Of a DNA stretch of 64,000 nucleotides, positions 46,080 to 55,016 are shown piece after piece. Source of the DNA: Marsupella aquatica (Eukaryota; Marchantiophyta); NCBI GenBank assembly GCA_973895155.1, contig OZ316899.1, positions 11,966,001 through 12,030,000 on the forward strand, in the 5' to 3' direction. Under the pieces are notes generated by a model. It worked only from the letters and a program-made list of their open reading frames with translations, ran no database searches and was not told where the DNA came from. Made by a program: the position numbers and the translations under genes. Positions within the stretch are counted from its first letter, which is position 1. Each line of letters begins with the position of its first letter.

Positions 46080-48749
46080 ATGTTAGGAGCCAAATCATTT
46101 CGACAACCAATTCGAAGGATGAACCCGAAGTATTCCCTGCTGGTCAAAACAGAAATCGACAAACTAGTGGAAGCTGGATTCATCACTCCAGTCCTGCATT
46201 CAGACTGGGTGTCTCCAATTGTGATAGTTCCCAAGAAAGCTGGACCCGATGGTAAACCCAAGATCCGGGTTTGTCAGGATTACAGGAAGCTGAATGAAGC
46301 AACATTAAAAGACCATTTTCCTTTACCGTTTACTGATATGGTACTAGACATGGTAGCCAGTCATGAACTATATTCATTCATGGATGGATACTCTGGTTAT
46401 AACCAAATCAGGATTCGGCAGGAAGACCAAATCAAGACGGCCTTCATCACGGAATGGGGGATCTATGTCTTCAATCGTATGTCGTTTGGACTCTGCAACG
46501 CACCAGCTATGTTTCAACGATTAATGGTGAACATTTTTCATGATTACTTGAGAAAGTTCATGAAAATCTTCATTGATGACTTTGCAGTATTCGGGAAGGC
46601 ATCGAAACATGCTAAATACCTCAGGAAAACCTTCATGAGATGTAGAGAGGTGGGTCTCAAGTTACACCCAGATAAATGTTTCTTTGCAGTAACCGAGGGG
46701 GTGTTACTAGGTCACAAGGTATCAAGGAAGGGCATTGAGATTGACAAAGGTAAGCTAGCAGTATGGCTAGATATCATGCAACCTAAGAACATAAAGGATG
46801 TAAGATCCTTCTTGGGATGCATTGGTTACTATCGCCGGTTCATCAAGGATTTTGCCAAGCTAGCTTTACCATTAACCAACATGCTCAAGACAGGAGCAGA
46901 CTTCGAACCCACACCCGAACGAGTCACAGCGGTGGTAGAATTGAAGCAGATGTTAGTAGAGGCCCCAGTCATGATAGCACCGGACTGGAACAAAGATTTT
47001 CATGTTTTTGTAGATGTCTCGGGCTTCTGTATCGGCTCAGTACTAAGTCAGTTGGATGAGAAAGGAAGGGACCATCCCATATACTTCGCAAGCCGTCAGC
47101 TTGCCGATGCCGAACGGAACTACTCCACCACAGAGAGAGAAGCATTAGGAGTCATTTATTCTTGTAAAAAGTTTAGGCATTATTTACTAGGGTACAAGGT
47201 AATCTTTCATACCAATCATGAAAGTTTGAAGTACCTAGTCAATAAGCCGGACCTTATAGGCAGAGTAGCAAGATGGATTTTGCTATTACAGGAGTTTGAC
47301 TATGAGCTGAGGATCAAGCCGGGAAAGTTACACGCCAATGCCGACTTCTTTTCAAGGATCACAGGTAAACCTGCCACGGATTGCATCGATGATCGATTCC
47401 CCGACGAGGAGCTATTCGTTGTGGAAATAGCTGATACATGGTACCCTGAGATTTTACAATTTCTCAGCACTTCCAGATTACAGTCAGGATTAAGCCGAGA
47501 GCAAGCCGCAGTCTTTGTGCGGAAGGTCAGACAGTATCAGTGCATTAAAGGCATACTGCACAAGCATGGAATCAACGGCACGATTCAAAGGTGTTTGGAA
47601 AAGGGAGAGGTAAAACGAGTCCTACGGGCCATGCATGGAGAGGAAGCCGGAGGACATTTTGCCCCAGTAACCACGTCTAAGAAGATATTAAATGCCGGTT
47701 ACTGGTGGCCCACCTTGCACAAGGATGTCTATCAGTTTATCAAACAATGCGATCCTTGTCAACGAGCGGGAGGACCAAGGGCGTCCACCAGACATCCACT
47801 GCACCCTATTCTACCTCTGGCACCATTCGAGAAGTGGGGTATTGATTACATTGGACCTCTGAAACCACTGACCCACCCTCGACGGAACAAGTACATAATC
47901 CTGGCTACGGATTGTGCAACTAAATGGGTAGAGGCCAGACCAACAACGAAGGATGATGCAATTACTACGGCTAGATTCATGTATGAGCAGATCTTCACCA
48001 GGTATGGAGCACCCCTAGAATTAGTTAGTGATAGAGGAACCCATTTTTTGAATGATATAATTAGTCGTTTAAATGAGCAGTATTTAGTTAAACATAGGCC
48101 TACTACTCCCTACCATCCAAAGGCAAATGGGTTGACAGAACGAGCAAACGGAATTATAGGAAAGATATTGAACAAGACAGTAGCTCAGAACAAACTCGAT
48201 TGGGATGATAAATTGTTTGCTGCTGTTTTTGCTTACAATCTTGCCTATAAATCCACTACCGGTCATACACCCTTCTTCTTCACCTTTGGACAAGAAGCCC
48301 TGGTACCCATGCAACTTGAGATACCGACATTTCAAGTTACAATTGAGGAAAGAGCCTCAGCGGAGGAGAGCCTAAAGGAGCGAGAATATAGGTTAGAAGC
48401 TTTAGAGGAGGCGAGAATGATTTCAGCCGAGAGAGTAGAATATAGACAGAATATCATGAAGCAGCAGTATGATAAAAAGTTGAAAGTAGTTAGTATTCAC
48501 ACCGGTGATCTTGTGCTACTTTATGACAGTAGGTATAGTAGGTTTCCAGGAAAGCTTTACACTCGCTGGTTAGGACCCTTTAGAGTAACCATGATGTTCC
48601 CCAATGGCTCCGTACAATTGGCCAACATTACGGGAGAGGTATATCCAGTTCGCATCCATTATGACCGCCTCAAGAAATACTATATGGACAAAGATGAAGT
48701 GGTTCGCGAGGACGCTTCACAATTAAGTGGGGAGCTATGTGATGCCTAG
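46080..48749 (+). CDS. Gypsy pol: reverse transcriptase, RNase H, integrase
   Basis: 889 uninterrupted residues. RT: FITPVLHSDWVSPIVIVPKK, MDGYSGYNQI, FGLCNAPAMFQR and catalytic KIFIDDFAVFG. RNase H: FVDVSGFCIGSVLSQ and TEREALGV, but HTNHESLKYL has N where the catalytic D is expected. Integrase: HHCC finger (GGHFAPVTT...CDPCQRAGG), WGIDYIGP, LVSDRGTHFL and NGLTERANGI (D, D, E). No chromodomain seen; the C terminus (RWLGPFRVT, then KYYMDKDEV) ends 12 bp inside the 3' LTR. The 5' part of RT lies before the annotated ATG, so the true polyprotein frame starts upstream. Confidence 0.9.
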   Translation: MLGAKSFRQPIRRMNPKYSLLVKTEIDKLVEAGFITPVLHSDWVSPIVIVPKKAGPDGKPKIRVCQDYRKLNEATLKDHFPLPFTDMVLDMVASHELYSFMDGYSGYNQIRIRQEDQIKTAFITEWGIYVFNRMSFGLCNAPAMFQRLMVNIFHDYLRKFMKIFIDDFAVFGKASKHAKYLRKTFMRCREVGLKLHPDKCFFAVTEGVLLGHKVSRKGIEIDKGKLAVWLDIMQPKNIKDVRSFLGCIGYYRRFIKDFAKLALPLTNMLKTGADFEPTPERVTAVVELKQMLVEAPVMIAPDWNKDFHVFVDVSGFCIGSVLSQLDEKGRDHPIYFASRQLADAERNYSTTEREALGVIYSCKKFRHYLLGYKVIFHTNHESLKYLVNKPDLIGRVARWILLLQEFDYELRIKPGKLHANADFFSRITGKPATDCIDDRFPDEELFVVEIADTWYPEILQFLSTSRLQSGLSREQAAVFVRKVRQYQCIKGILHKHGINGTIQRCLEKGEVKRVLRAMHGEEAGGHFAPVTTSKKILNAGYWWPTLHKDVYQFIKQCDPCQRAGGPRASTRHPLHPILPLAPFEKWGIDYIGPLKPLTHPRRNKYIILATDCATKWVEARPTTKDDAITTARFMYEQIFTRYGAPLELVSDRGTHFLNDIISRLNEQYLVKHRPTTPYHPKANGLTERANGIIGKILNKTVAQNKLDWDDKLFAAVFAYNLAYKSTTGHTPFFFTFGQEALVPMQLEIPTFQVTIEERASAEESLKEREYRLEALEEARMISAERVEYRQNIMKQQYDKKLKVVSIHTGDLVLLYDSRYSRFPGKLYTRWLGPFRVTMMFPNGSVQLANITGEVYPVRIHYDRLKKYYMDKDEVVREDASQLSGELCDA

Positions 48750-49934
48750 ACAGGAATCACTCGGCCAGTTAAGTGGGTAAAGCAGGAAGGCACCCTAGGA
48801 ACACCTTAGTATAGGGACAAAACAAGGAAAATATAAACAATTAGGGGCAACCATGGAACCCGGGCCGAGGCCGGAGGTAAGGACGCTGAGGGTGAAAACT
48901 CGATTAGGGTTAGGGCGCGTTAAGCGTCGGCGGCTAGGAAGGATCAACGGGAAGAAGGACCGGCAGTGGCTGAGGAGGAAGCGTTGGGGGCGTCCATTAA
49001 GGATCCACCACCGGTGTCGTGACGGTGCAAGGGCGCCGTTCCTTTTAGGGAGGGCGGACGTGGAGGGAGGAGGCGTGAGTGGGCAGGGCGGGCGCTGATC
49101 TCCAAGTTTAAGATTTGGATCAGGACCAGGAGCGGCCCTGACACTTAGCTTAGTGGGATTGCGGTCCCACTGGTAGGAGCAACACTTGTGCTCCTGCCTT
49201 GCTGTACATAGGTAGATTCGGGCAAGTAGATTACTGTTAAGTAGATTAGGCTTATGATGCAAAGAATGGCGGATCCACTACCAGGATAAGTACCTGGGCA
49301 GCGGGGAGCTCAGGGCCTCTTCTTTAGCAAGTTTTTAGTTTGCACCAGCCGGGCTGGGATCAAGTAGTACGAGAAGCTCTCGGTTAGTCATACAGTGACC
49401 CTTGTGTATATTCATGTTTCCTCATGCCTAAGAGCTGAATAGAGTTGGCCTCACGGCTTAGTTTGCAGAGCTTGTGTATGAGATGTACTGTTTGTATGGC
49501 AAGTGCATGGTATGACTCAGTCAGAATGAGTCATTTTGCTATTTGTGTGTCGCATTAACTTGTGTGAAGAGTGCCCACATCAACCAAAAGGAAGGAAAGT
49601 AAGCAGGGGAGTGAGAGTTGGATGTGTCGAGCTGAGAGAGGTCTTAGCGGCTTAACCAAGCCTATTGGGGATCATTTCGGCGGCGGAATCCAAACATACC
49701 TAACAAGACGGAGGGGAAGACAGGGGAAGGCCTAGATTAGGCCGGCTACGTATCTCATGACCCGATGAAGGATCTGTCCAGTATATGTGTGTAAAATGTT
49801 AATAGTAGTAGTAGAAGGTTAGCAGCGTCCCATGCCGCTAAGCCGCGGAAACGGCCTCGCCAAGCGTGAAACCTGCGGGAATCGGCTTGAGCTGGGGGGT
49901 TTCTTGGGTTTAGGGAGCCATGGGACGCACCACA
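48738..49934 (+). repeat. 3' LTR of the 42-50 kb gypsy element
   Basis: 1197 bp. The purine-rich AATTAAGTGGGGAGCTA immediately before it is the polypurine tract. The pol stop codon falls inside its first 12 bp. ACGTG target duplication follows at 49935-49939. Confidence 0.92.
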
Positions 49935-50441
49935 ACGTGTAATCCTCAGTGGGTGATGCAAAGGGAGTCGCACTTCATTGGTATGTCTCTGATTCCTTTG
50001 CCCCAACTGTCCATCCTCATTTGCCTGATCCATACCTTCAGTTGTCGTAGGCACCCCTTGGCTATGTACCCTTTGCACTAGACAGGCTTATACAATTGCA
50101 TATTCTAAGTACATGGAGGGGACACATGCAAGTTTCATGAAGGAAATATCATAGACGCTAAACACACTCACTATCAAGTCCGCTCTGTGCTGGCGCCCGA
50201 CCTGCTCACGTATCATCTGCTCACTGCAGGCAGCAACATCATAACAGACTTACTATAATCAGTGAAGTGCTTGGTCGTTGACCAGTCAATGGTACAACGT
50301 ACATCATACACTGCCATACATCTCCACATGCAAAACCAAGACATTTGGAGGATGAAAAGGAGTAATGTCTTGTAGACAAAAAATAACACACAAAAGTTTA
50401 TTTCAAAAATGTAACCATCTAGCATACAGACAGTTGAGACC

Positions 50442-51368
50442 TTATTCATAATCATTAGGGCTAACAGAATCATACGCACTATCAGAAAACTCTTCATCCG
50501 TGGTCTGGAACTCAGAAGTAACATATTCTGGGTCGTCATAGGGAATGAATGGCTTTGCTGGCCATATTTCATATAAATCATATTTATGCTCATCTAATCG
50601 CATATTTGTTGAAAGTGACTGCCTGACCCATTCAGGGCAGACCACACGCAGCCCATGTGTGATGAGCCATCGTACTGTGGACTTTCCATACTCTCGGCAT
50701 GCCTTAGAATATGAATGAGCAATGAGATGGGTGGTCTCATTAGTGAGCTTCTCAATCACTGTACCACCTCTTCTACTGATCTCCCTCTTGAAACGACAGA
50801 CCCTATATGGCTTGATAGACTTGTCAAGTATAACAGCCCTCACACCTCTGAACATGGTACGGTCTGGGATGGGTTCTGTCTCATATGGGATAATGTTGTT
50901 GTATACTTTTGTGATCTGGTCAATAGACGGAACCCTACTCCCACCTCTCCCTGCAATTCTACGAGCCTTGTGCCAATCTCAACTGTCTTTCATCATTTGG
51001 ACGCTATTGTACTTGCTCTCAAACAAATTGTAATCATCAGGATCTTGGACACTCCCTTTTCTAAGGGAGTCAGACATCCATTCTGCTGAAAGTATTTTGA
51101 CATGCCTCAAGAAGACTTTGTCATAGAAAACCGACCAAGATGCCATTTTCAGACAATGTTCCCATGTTTCTGCAATAATATGGGTGACTTCAATGTCCTG
51201 TAGTTGAGATTGTGTCTCTGTACCGTGACACTCAATGAGTTTTCTCCTAAGGATATCCAATCTTGCACTCTGAATACCTGGGACAAAAAAGACTCTGACC
51301 CCTTGGAAGATGGGAGCACACTGGGAAGTTGGAAGGGGGACAGGTTCATGCTTCCGTTTGGAAGGCAT
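50442..51368 (-). pseudogene. Tandem-BRCT protein carried by CACTA-A
   Basis: From the ATG at 51368 (MPSKRKHEPVPL, a basic nuclear-signal-like start), BRCT-1 runs from IFQGVRVFFVPG to the hallmark tryptophan in ILSAEWMSDSL, about residues 20-115. After a TGA at 50979-50981 the same frame continues without another stop into BRCT-2 (MFRGVRAVILDKSIKPYRVC, RRGGTVIEKL, VCPEWVRQSL) and an acidic tail to 50442. In total about 308 residues if the stop is read through. BRCT-1 resembles the N-terminal BRCT of DNA polymerase lambda in style. BRCT pairs bind phosphopeptides in DNA-repair complexes. It shares strand and element with TNP2, 364 bp upstream of the TNP2 start. Role in the element unknown. Confidence 0.75.
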
Positions 51369-51392
51369 GATGCCTCCTGTAATAAAAGCCAA

Positions 51393-52270
51393 TAGAGAAA
51401 TACCAGTGCCCGCGTTTCCTGTCCCTCAATGCTTCAGCCCAATGCTCTCTGATGACACAAAGTGCACTCTAGCTCCCTGATTGTGGCACACATGACAAGA
51501 TTGAAAGTCAATACATGCAGTAAATCCCAGCACGAGTTATAGGACAAACCATATACTCTTCAGTCAAATTATTTTCACCATGTGTTCATGTAATTACATT
51601 GATGAAAGTAGAGCGACAGCCTACTTGAGTATACACATAGCATACATGTGGCCCTTTATATTGTCTTGTCTGCATATAGCCTGAATTCACATTCGAATAC
51701 CTGTATCTTACGTGATAGTGGTGGGGACTGAGAATGATATCATTCAACTGCCCAATTTCCAGTCACATCTGTAATTGTACAAATGTATGGGTCAGGCACA
51801 CGACTTAAGATGACCTTTGTTAAGAGCAGAAACAAATACATAATTTGAGCTATATATGTATTTTCATACTCCAATGCATGCATGTTGTTTTACTCCAGGC
51901 AACAGTCTGCTTGGAATCTTTAGTCTTTCACAGTTATGGTCTCTTGCCATACACATGATTCACTCAAAGTGGAAAAAACACAGACATCCTTGTGCAGGCC
52001 CTAACTTTGAAATTGCAATTAACTTAATCAGTCTTCAAAAAATAAGTTAACTTAGTTAGTTTTGGAGGTGTCATCGTGTACGAAAGTATAAGGACAGAAC
52101 CATGTATGGCTGAACTGAAAAAGCAAGATCCAAATTTACTATGCAGTCACAAAGTCGATCGATAGCTCACTGTAGCGGGGTGTGTCTGAGCTATGGTTGA
52201 CAGCGCAGTGAGGTGCCCACTTCATTAAAAAGTCCAAAATGTGAGATGTGCAATGTTGGATTCATTTAGC
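51393..52270. other. Spacer between BRCT and PHD genes
   Basis: AT-rich, no supportable frame. It presumably holds the BRCT promoter and the PHD gene 3' end. Confidence 0.5.
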
Positions 52271-52993
52271 TCAGCCTGTTGGTGCTGATCCACTTGTTTT
52301 GTTGCTGGCACTAGAGGTGTCATCCAGCAATAGCCAAGTCAAGTGGTCTCTCACAGGGGTCTGCAAATGAGGGTCAATCGTATGGAGGTGGCAATACAAA
52401 AACCACCTATCAACCCCGTGTGCAGAGTGGGAATAAATTTGGCGGTCACATGCATACCCTTCTGCCTGAAGGGCTAGTAAACACTCATGGTGCCAGGCTG
52501 TGGGACATCTGGGACAATGGACCATGTCTATCCAGTAGTCATCATCAGGCTCCCCACAAGCAGGACAAATATGTAGTGGGCAAAGGGAGTTATCATGGGG
52601 CAGGCATGTCAAACAAAAAAAATGAACACAAAACCTGTCAGGACATTTCCGCAGCTCTGGTTGATCCCCCCCAACAGTGCCGTTTGTGCCACATTGAGCA
52701 CACTTGCTGATATTAGTGGCACAATCAAAGCAAGTCCAAGCACCCCGATGGTCCCCCCGGAGCCCAACCCCAGGGCATGCATTTTGTGGTGCATAAGTGG
52801 ACCAGGAATTGACATGGAATTGTCTCAGGCAGGGGCCATCACACATGACCAGGTCACCTCCATCGTCACAAATGGCACAGACATGAGCGGCTTTCTGATG
52901 AATTTGTGCATTGGACCAATGATGATGTCTACTCATGGAATCGTGCCTCACCTGTGATCCGCCTCTGTGTGCTGACCGTTTTGGACGAGCCAT
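52271..52993 (-). CDS. EDM2-like PHD-finger protein carried by CACTA-A
   Basis: The ATG at 52993 (context GAAGTCATGGCT) gives about 240 residues, starting MARPKRSAHRGG (basic, AT-hook or nuclear-signal-like). A first PHD-type module begins AHVCAICDDGGDLVMCDGPC and includes WTCFDCATNISKCAQCG. It is followed by CPDRFCVHFFCLTCL, then a second Cys/His module, CPLHICPACGEPDDDYWIDM and HCPRCPTAWHHECLL. This compact series of CxxC, HxxC and CPLHxCxxC motifs resembles the PHD region of plant EDM2-type chromatin proteins, which influence H3K9me2 and transposon silencing. No BAH, SET or methyltransferase-like domain of full EDM2 is present. Frame is intact. Function in the element is inferred only. Confidence 0.72.
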   Translation of the reverse strand: MARPKRSAHRGGSQVRHDSMSRHHHWSNAQIHQKAAHVCAICDDGGDLVMCDGPCLRQFHVNSWSTYAPQNACPGVGLRGDHRGAWTCFDCATNISKCAQCGTNGTVGGDQPELRKCPDRFCVHFFCLTCLPHDNSLCPLHICPACGEPDDDYWIDMVHCPRCPTAWHHECLLALQAEGYACDRQIYSHSAHGVDRWFLYCHLHTIDPHLQTPVRDHLTWLLLDDTSSASNKTSGSAPTG

Positions 52994-53020
52994 GACTTCT
53001 ACCCCGATAGAAAACAACAC

Positions 53021-54530
53021 AATATATGGCCAGAGTCAGTGACGTAGTGAAGCATGCAAAGAATGAGAAACTAAAACTATGAATTAATACCAAAGATTTG
53101 AGAAACTGTAATTTCAAGTTCTAAATTCAAGACAGGTTGTGTGCATGGAGGAAATTTTAAGTTTAGGACTCTGAGATTGTACACAGGCAATTACTGAACG
53201 ATTTCTGCCATTAAAGGTGGGCAATTGTTGGGCTAGCATTTTCACACATTAATTTTTATAAATTTTGGGGGCCACGAAAATAAGGGGAACCAGTAGAAGA
53301 ATTCAAAAGTCCACAACAGGACATTGCTCAGCACAACAAGAAGGCCAGTAGAATACAATCGACACCCCATACATAAAATCCAATCAAATAACCCAAATCC
53401 AGTCTACACTTCCATAGTGAAATCCTGGCTTGACCCTGGCCCCGACCTGAGATTGCTATAGTGATGGGCATGCATAAGAGAGGGAGAGATTTCTGTACAT
53501 ACTTGAGGATAAGCAGCACAAACGCTCGACCCTGAGACCACCAGTGAAGACAAAGAATGACAATGTAGAGGGCTCTGAGTGATTACAGACCTCAGGAGTT
53601 GACAAAACCCTGGAATGATTTCTTTGTGCCTAGCTTGGCAAAAGAGAAAGCTCTCGAACGGGTGGAAAAATGATCTGCAAGTGCCACAGACAGAGTGTGG
53701 CTCATCAGTTCTGTGGCTCATTAGTTGTTCGTGGAGGAGTACATTATAGAGTATCACATTTGACTAATGTCCTGTACATTGAATACATACAGTGGCAAAG
53801 TAGTCAATGGAAGAGTGACCTGCTCCCTTTGCGTTCTTCCTGTTGCCGAAACATGAATGTAGAGGTAGAATTGCATGCAGGAAAATTTGAAGTTTAGGGC
53901 TATGACATCCATGCTTTGTGCAACCTCTAATCCGAAAGCCTCCAAAGACACAAGTGAAGCATGTAGGCGCGCGTAATAACTTCTAATTTAGTCATTGATA
54001 GTACAAGAGTATACTCTAAAGTCTGCGATTATGAAAGTACAAGCAGTGCAGGCGCGCAGGTCTGAAAAGTTGTTGCAAGACACAAATAAGCACTAAGCGA
54101 CTAAGGACAGGACCGTTGAGTTGAAATCACAGCTCAGCAAAGGCAAAGAAAAACCCCCCGCACCCCACCTTAGTTCTGCACAACACTTCTGCACACTAGA
54201 ATACTAGTGTATGAGATTAGAGCAATTCAAGCCGAAGCAGAATGAAAGTGCCGACAATATACTGTGATCCCATCTACATTTCCATAGTGAAATCCAAGTT
54301 CGACGCCGACCCCGACATGAGATTGCTATAGTGATGGGCATGCATAAGAGAGGGAGAGATGATGACACGTACTTGAGGATTGCGAGAGAGAGAAATTTGC
54401 AACAGAGAGTGGACAAAATGGAAGAGCGAGACACGATGGAAGAGCGAGACCGAGAGAGAGGGCGAGAGAGAGTGAGGTGAGAATTCAGCAAGAGAGGTCT
54501 CGAATAGGGACAACCTTCTATATATGAACC
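53021..54530. other. Upstream region of the PHD gene with a spaced duplication
   Basis: No convincing frame. A segment of about 100-120 bp recurs at 53402-53520 and 54283-54378 (shared GAGATTGCTATAGTGATGGG and GAGAGGGAGAGAT). Purine-rich GAGAGA repeats occur near 54370-54480. It may contain the promoter of the minus-strand CACTA-A genes. Confidence 0.5.
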
Positions 54531-54677
54531 TGTTATGAATACACAAGATGATAGTAGTCAATAATCCCCACACACTTCCATTATGCCAAGGACTTATATA
54601 GTCCAGAAGGGTTAACATGGTTGGGTTAATGTTAACCTATCCTATACTAGGGTTAAGTCATATTATGGGTTATAACA
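54531..54677 (-). repeat. 3' LTR of the copia element
   Basis: 147 bp, identical to 60177-60323. TGTTA...TAACA ends. Confidence 0.95.
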
Positions 54678-55016
54678 CTTCCCCTTGGTTACTTGGACGG
54701 GGTGTCAAGGAACCACACATTTAACCCTAGTTTAAAAGTGGGAGTCACTTATGATGTAGCCTCATCAAACCTTGCTGCTTTCCTCTCAAGGAAGAGTACT
54801 ACCATCATTACAATTTGTGGTCCCTAATTCAGAAAGTCTCTAATGTGTATGCTCTAAGTCTAAAAGTAGCCTATTACTGTCTAAGCCAGTGGGCTAAGAG
54901 TAAGTAAGCGTTTATTTGTTACTCTAGTCGGGGTAGTATTGTATTCATGACGGGGGAACATGTGTCTCTCTGTAAACTGTTCGTTAGATACTATGATTTA
55001 GTAGTTTGTCGAGGTT

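Larger units (their letters stand above)
41946..49934 (+). mobile_element. Ty3/gypsy LTR retrotransposon inside TNP2, 7.99 kb
   Basis: LTRs at 41946-43163 and 48738-49934 begin TGTGATGCC and end CGCACCACA. ACGTG flanks both sides (41941-41945 and 49935-49939). TTTTGGCGCTAGATGGAGG follows the 5' LTR as the primer-binding region. Gag, protease and pol lie on the plus strand. The two LTRs differ by a 21-bp duplication and about nine substitutions, so insertion was fairly recent. Three frame breaks upstream of RT suggest a defective copy moved in trans, or sequencing indels. Confidence 0.92.
38326..50078 (-). pseudogene. CACTA-A TNP2 transposase, split by a gypsy element
   Basis: Reading on the minus strand, the N-terminal exon starts at 50078, runs to 49940, and continues at 41940 across the gypsy insertion (LHHPLRITR joins HDSKLWNREV). 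Next come the transposase-associated domain (RCPCMQCQG), a TAG at 41635-41637, and then 41589-40371 with TNP2/Transposase_21 (CPICGKHRYK, VRFGLSLDGANPFGDKNN). A T8 homopolymer near 40773 shifts the frame before ISANIDVWLAPAVEEW. Frame 40140-39187 carries DUF4218 (SKHNIDVMHIEKNVCESL, FFDVMTHLIIHAVEDL). A GT-AG intron (about 39085-39190) leads to DUF4216 at 39180-38326 (YGNTSQQIILMKGSWV). This is the enzyme that cuts CACTA ends. It is inactivated by the insertion. Confidence 0.85.
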
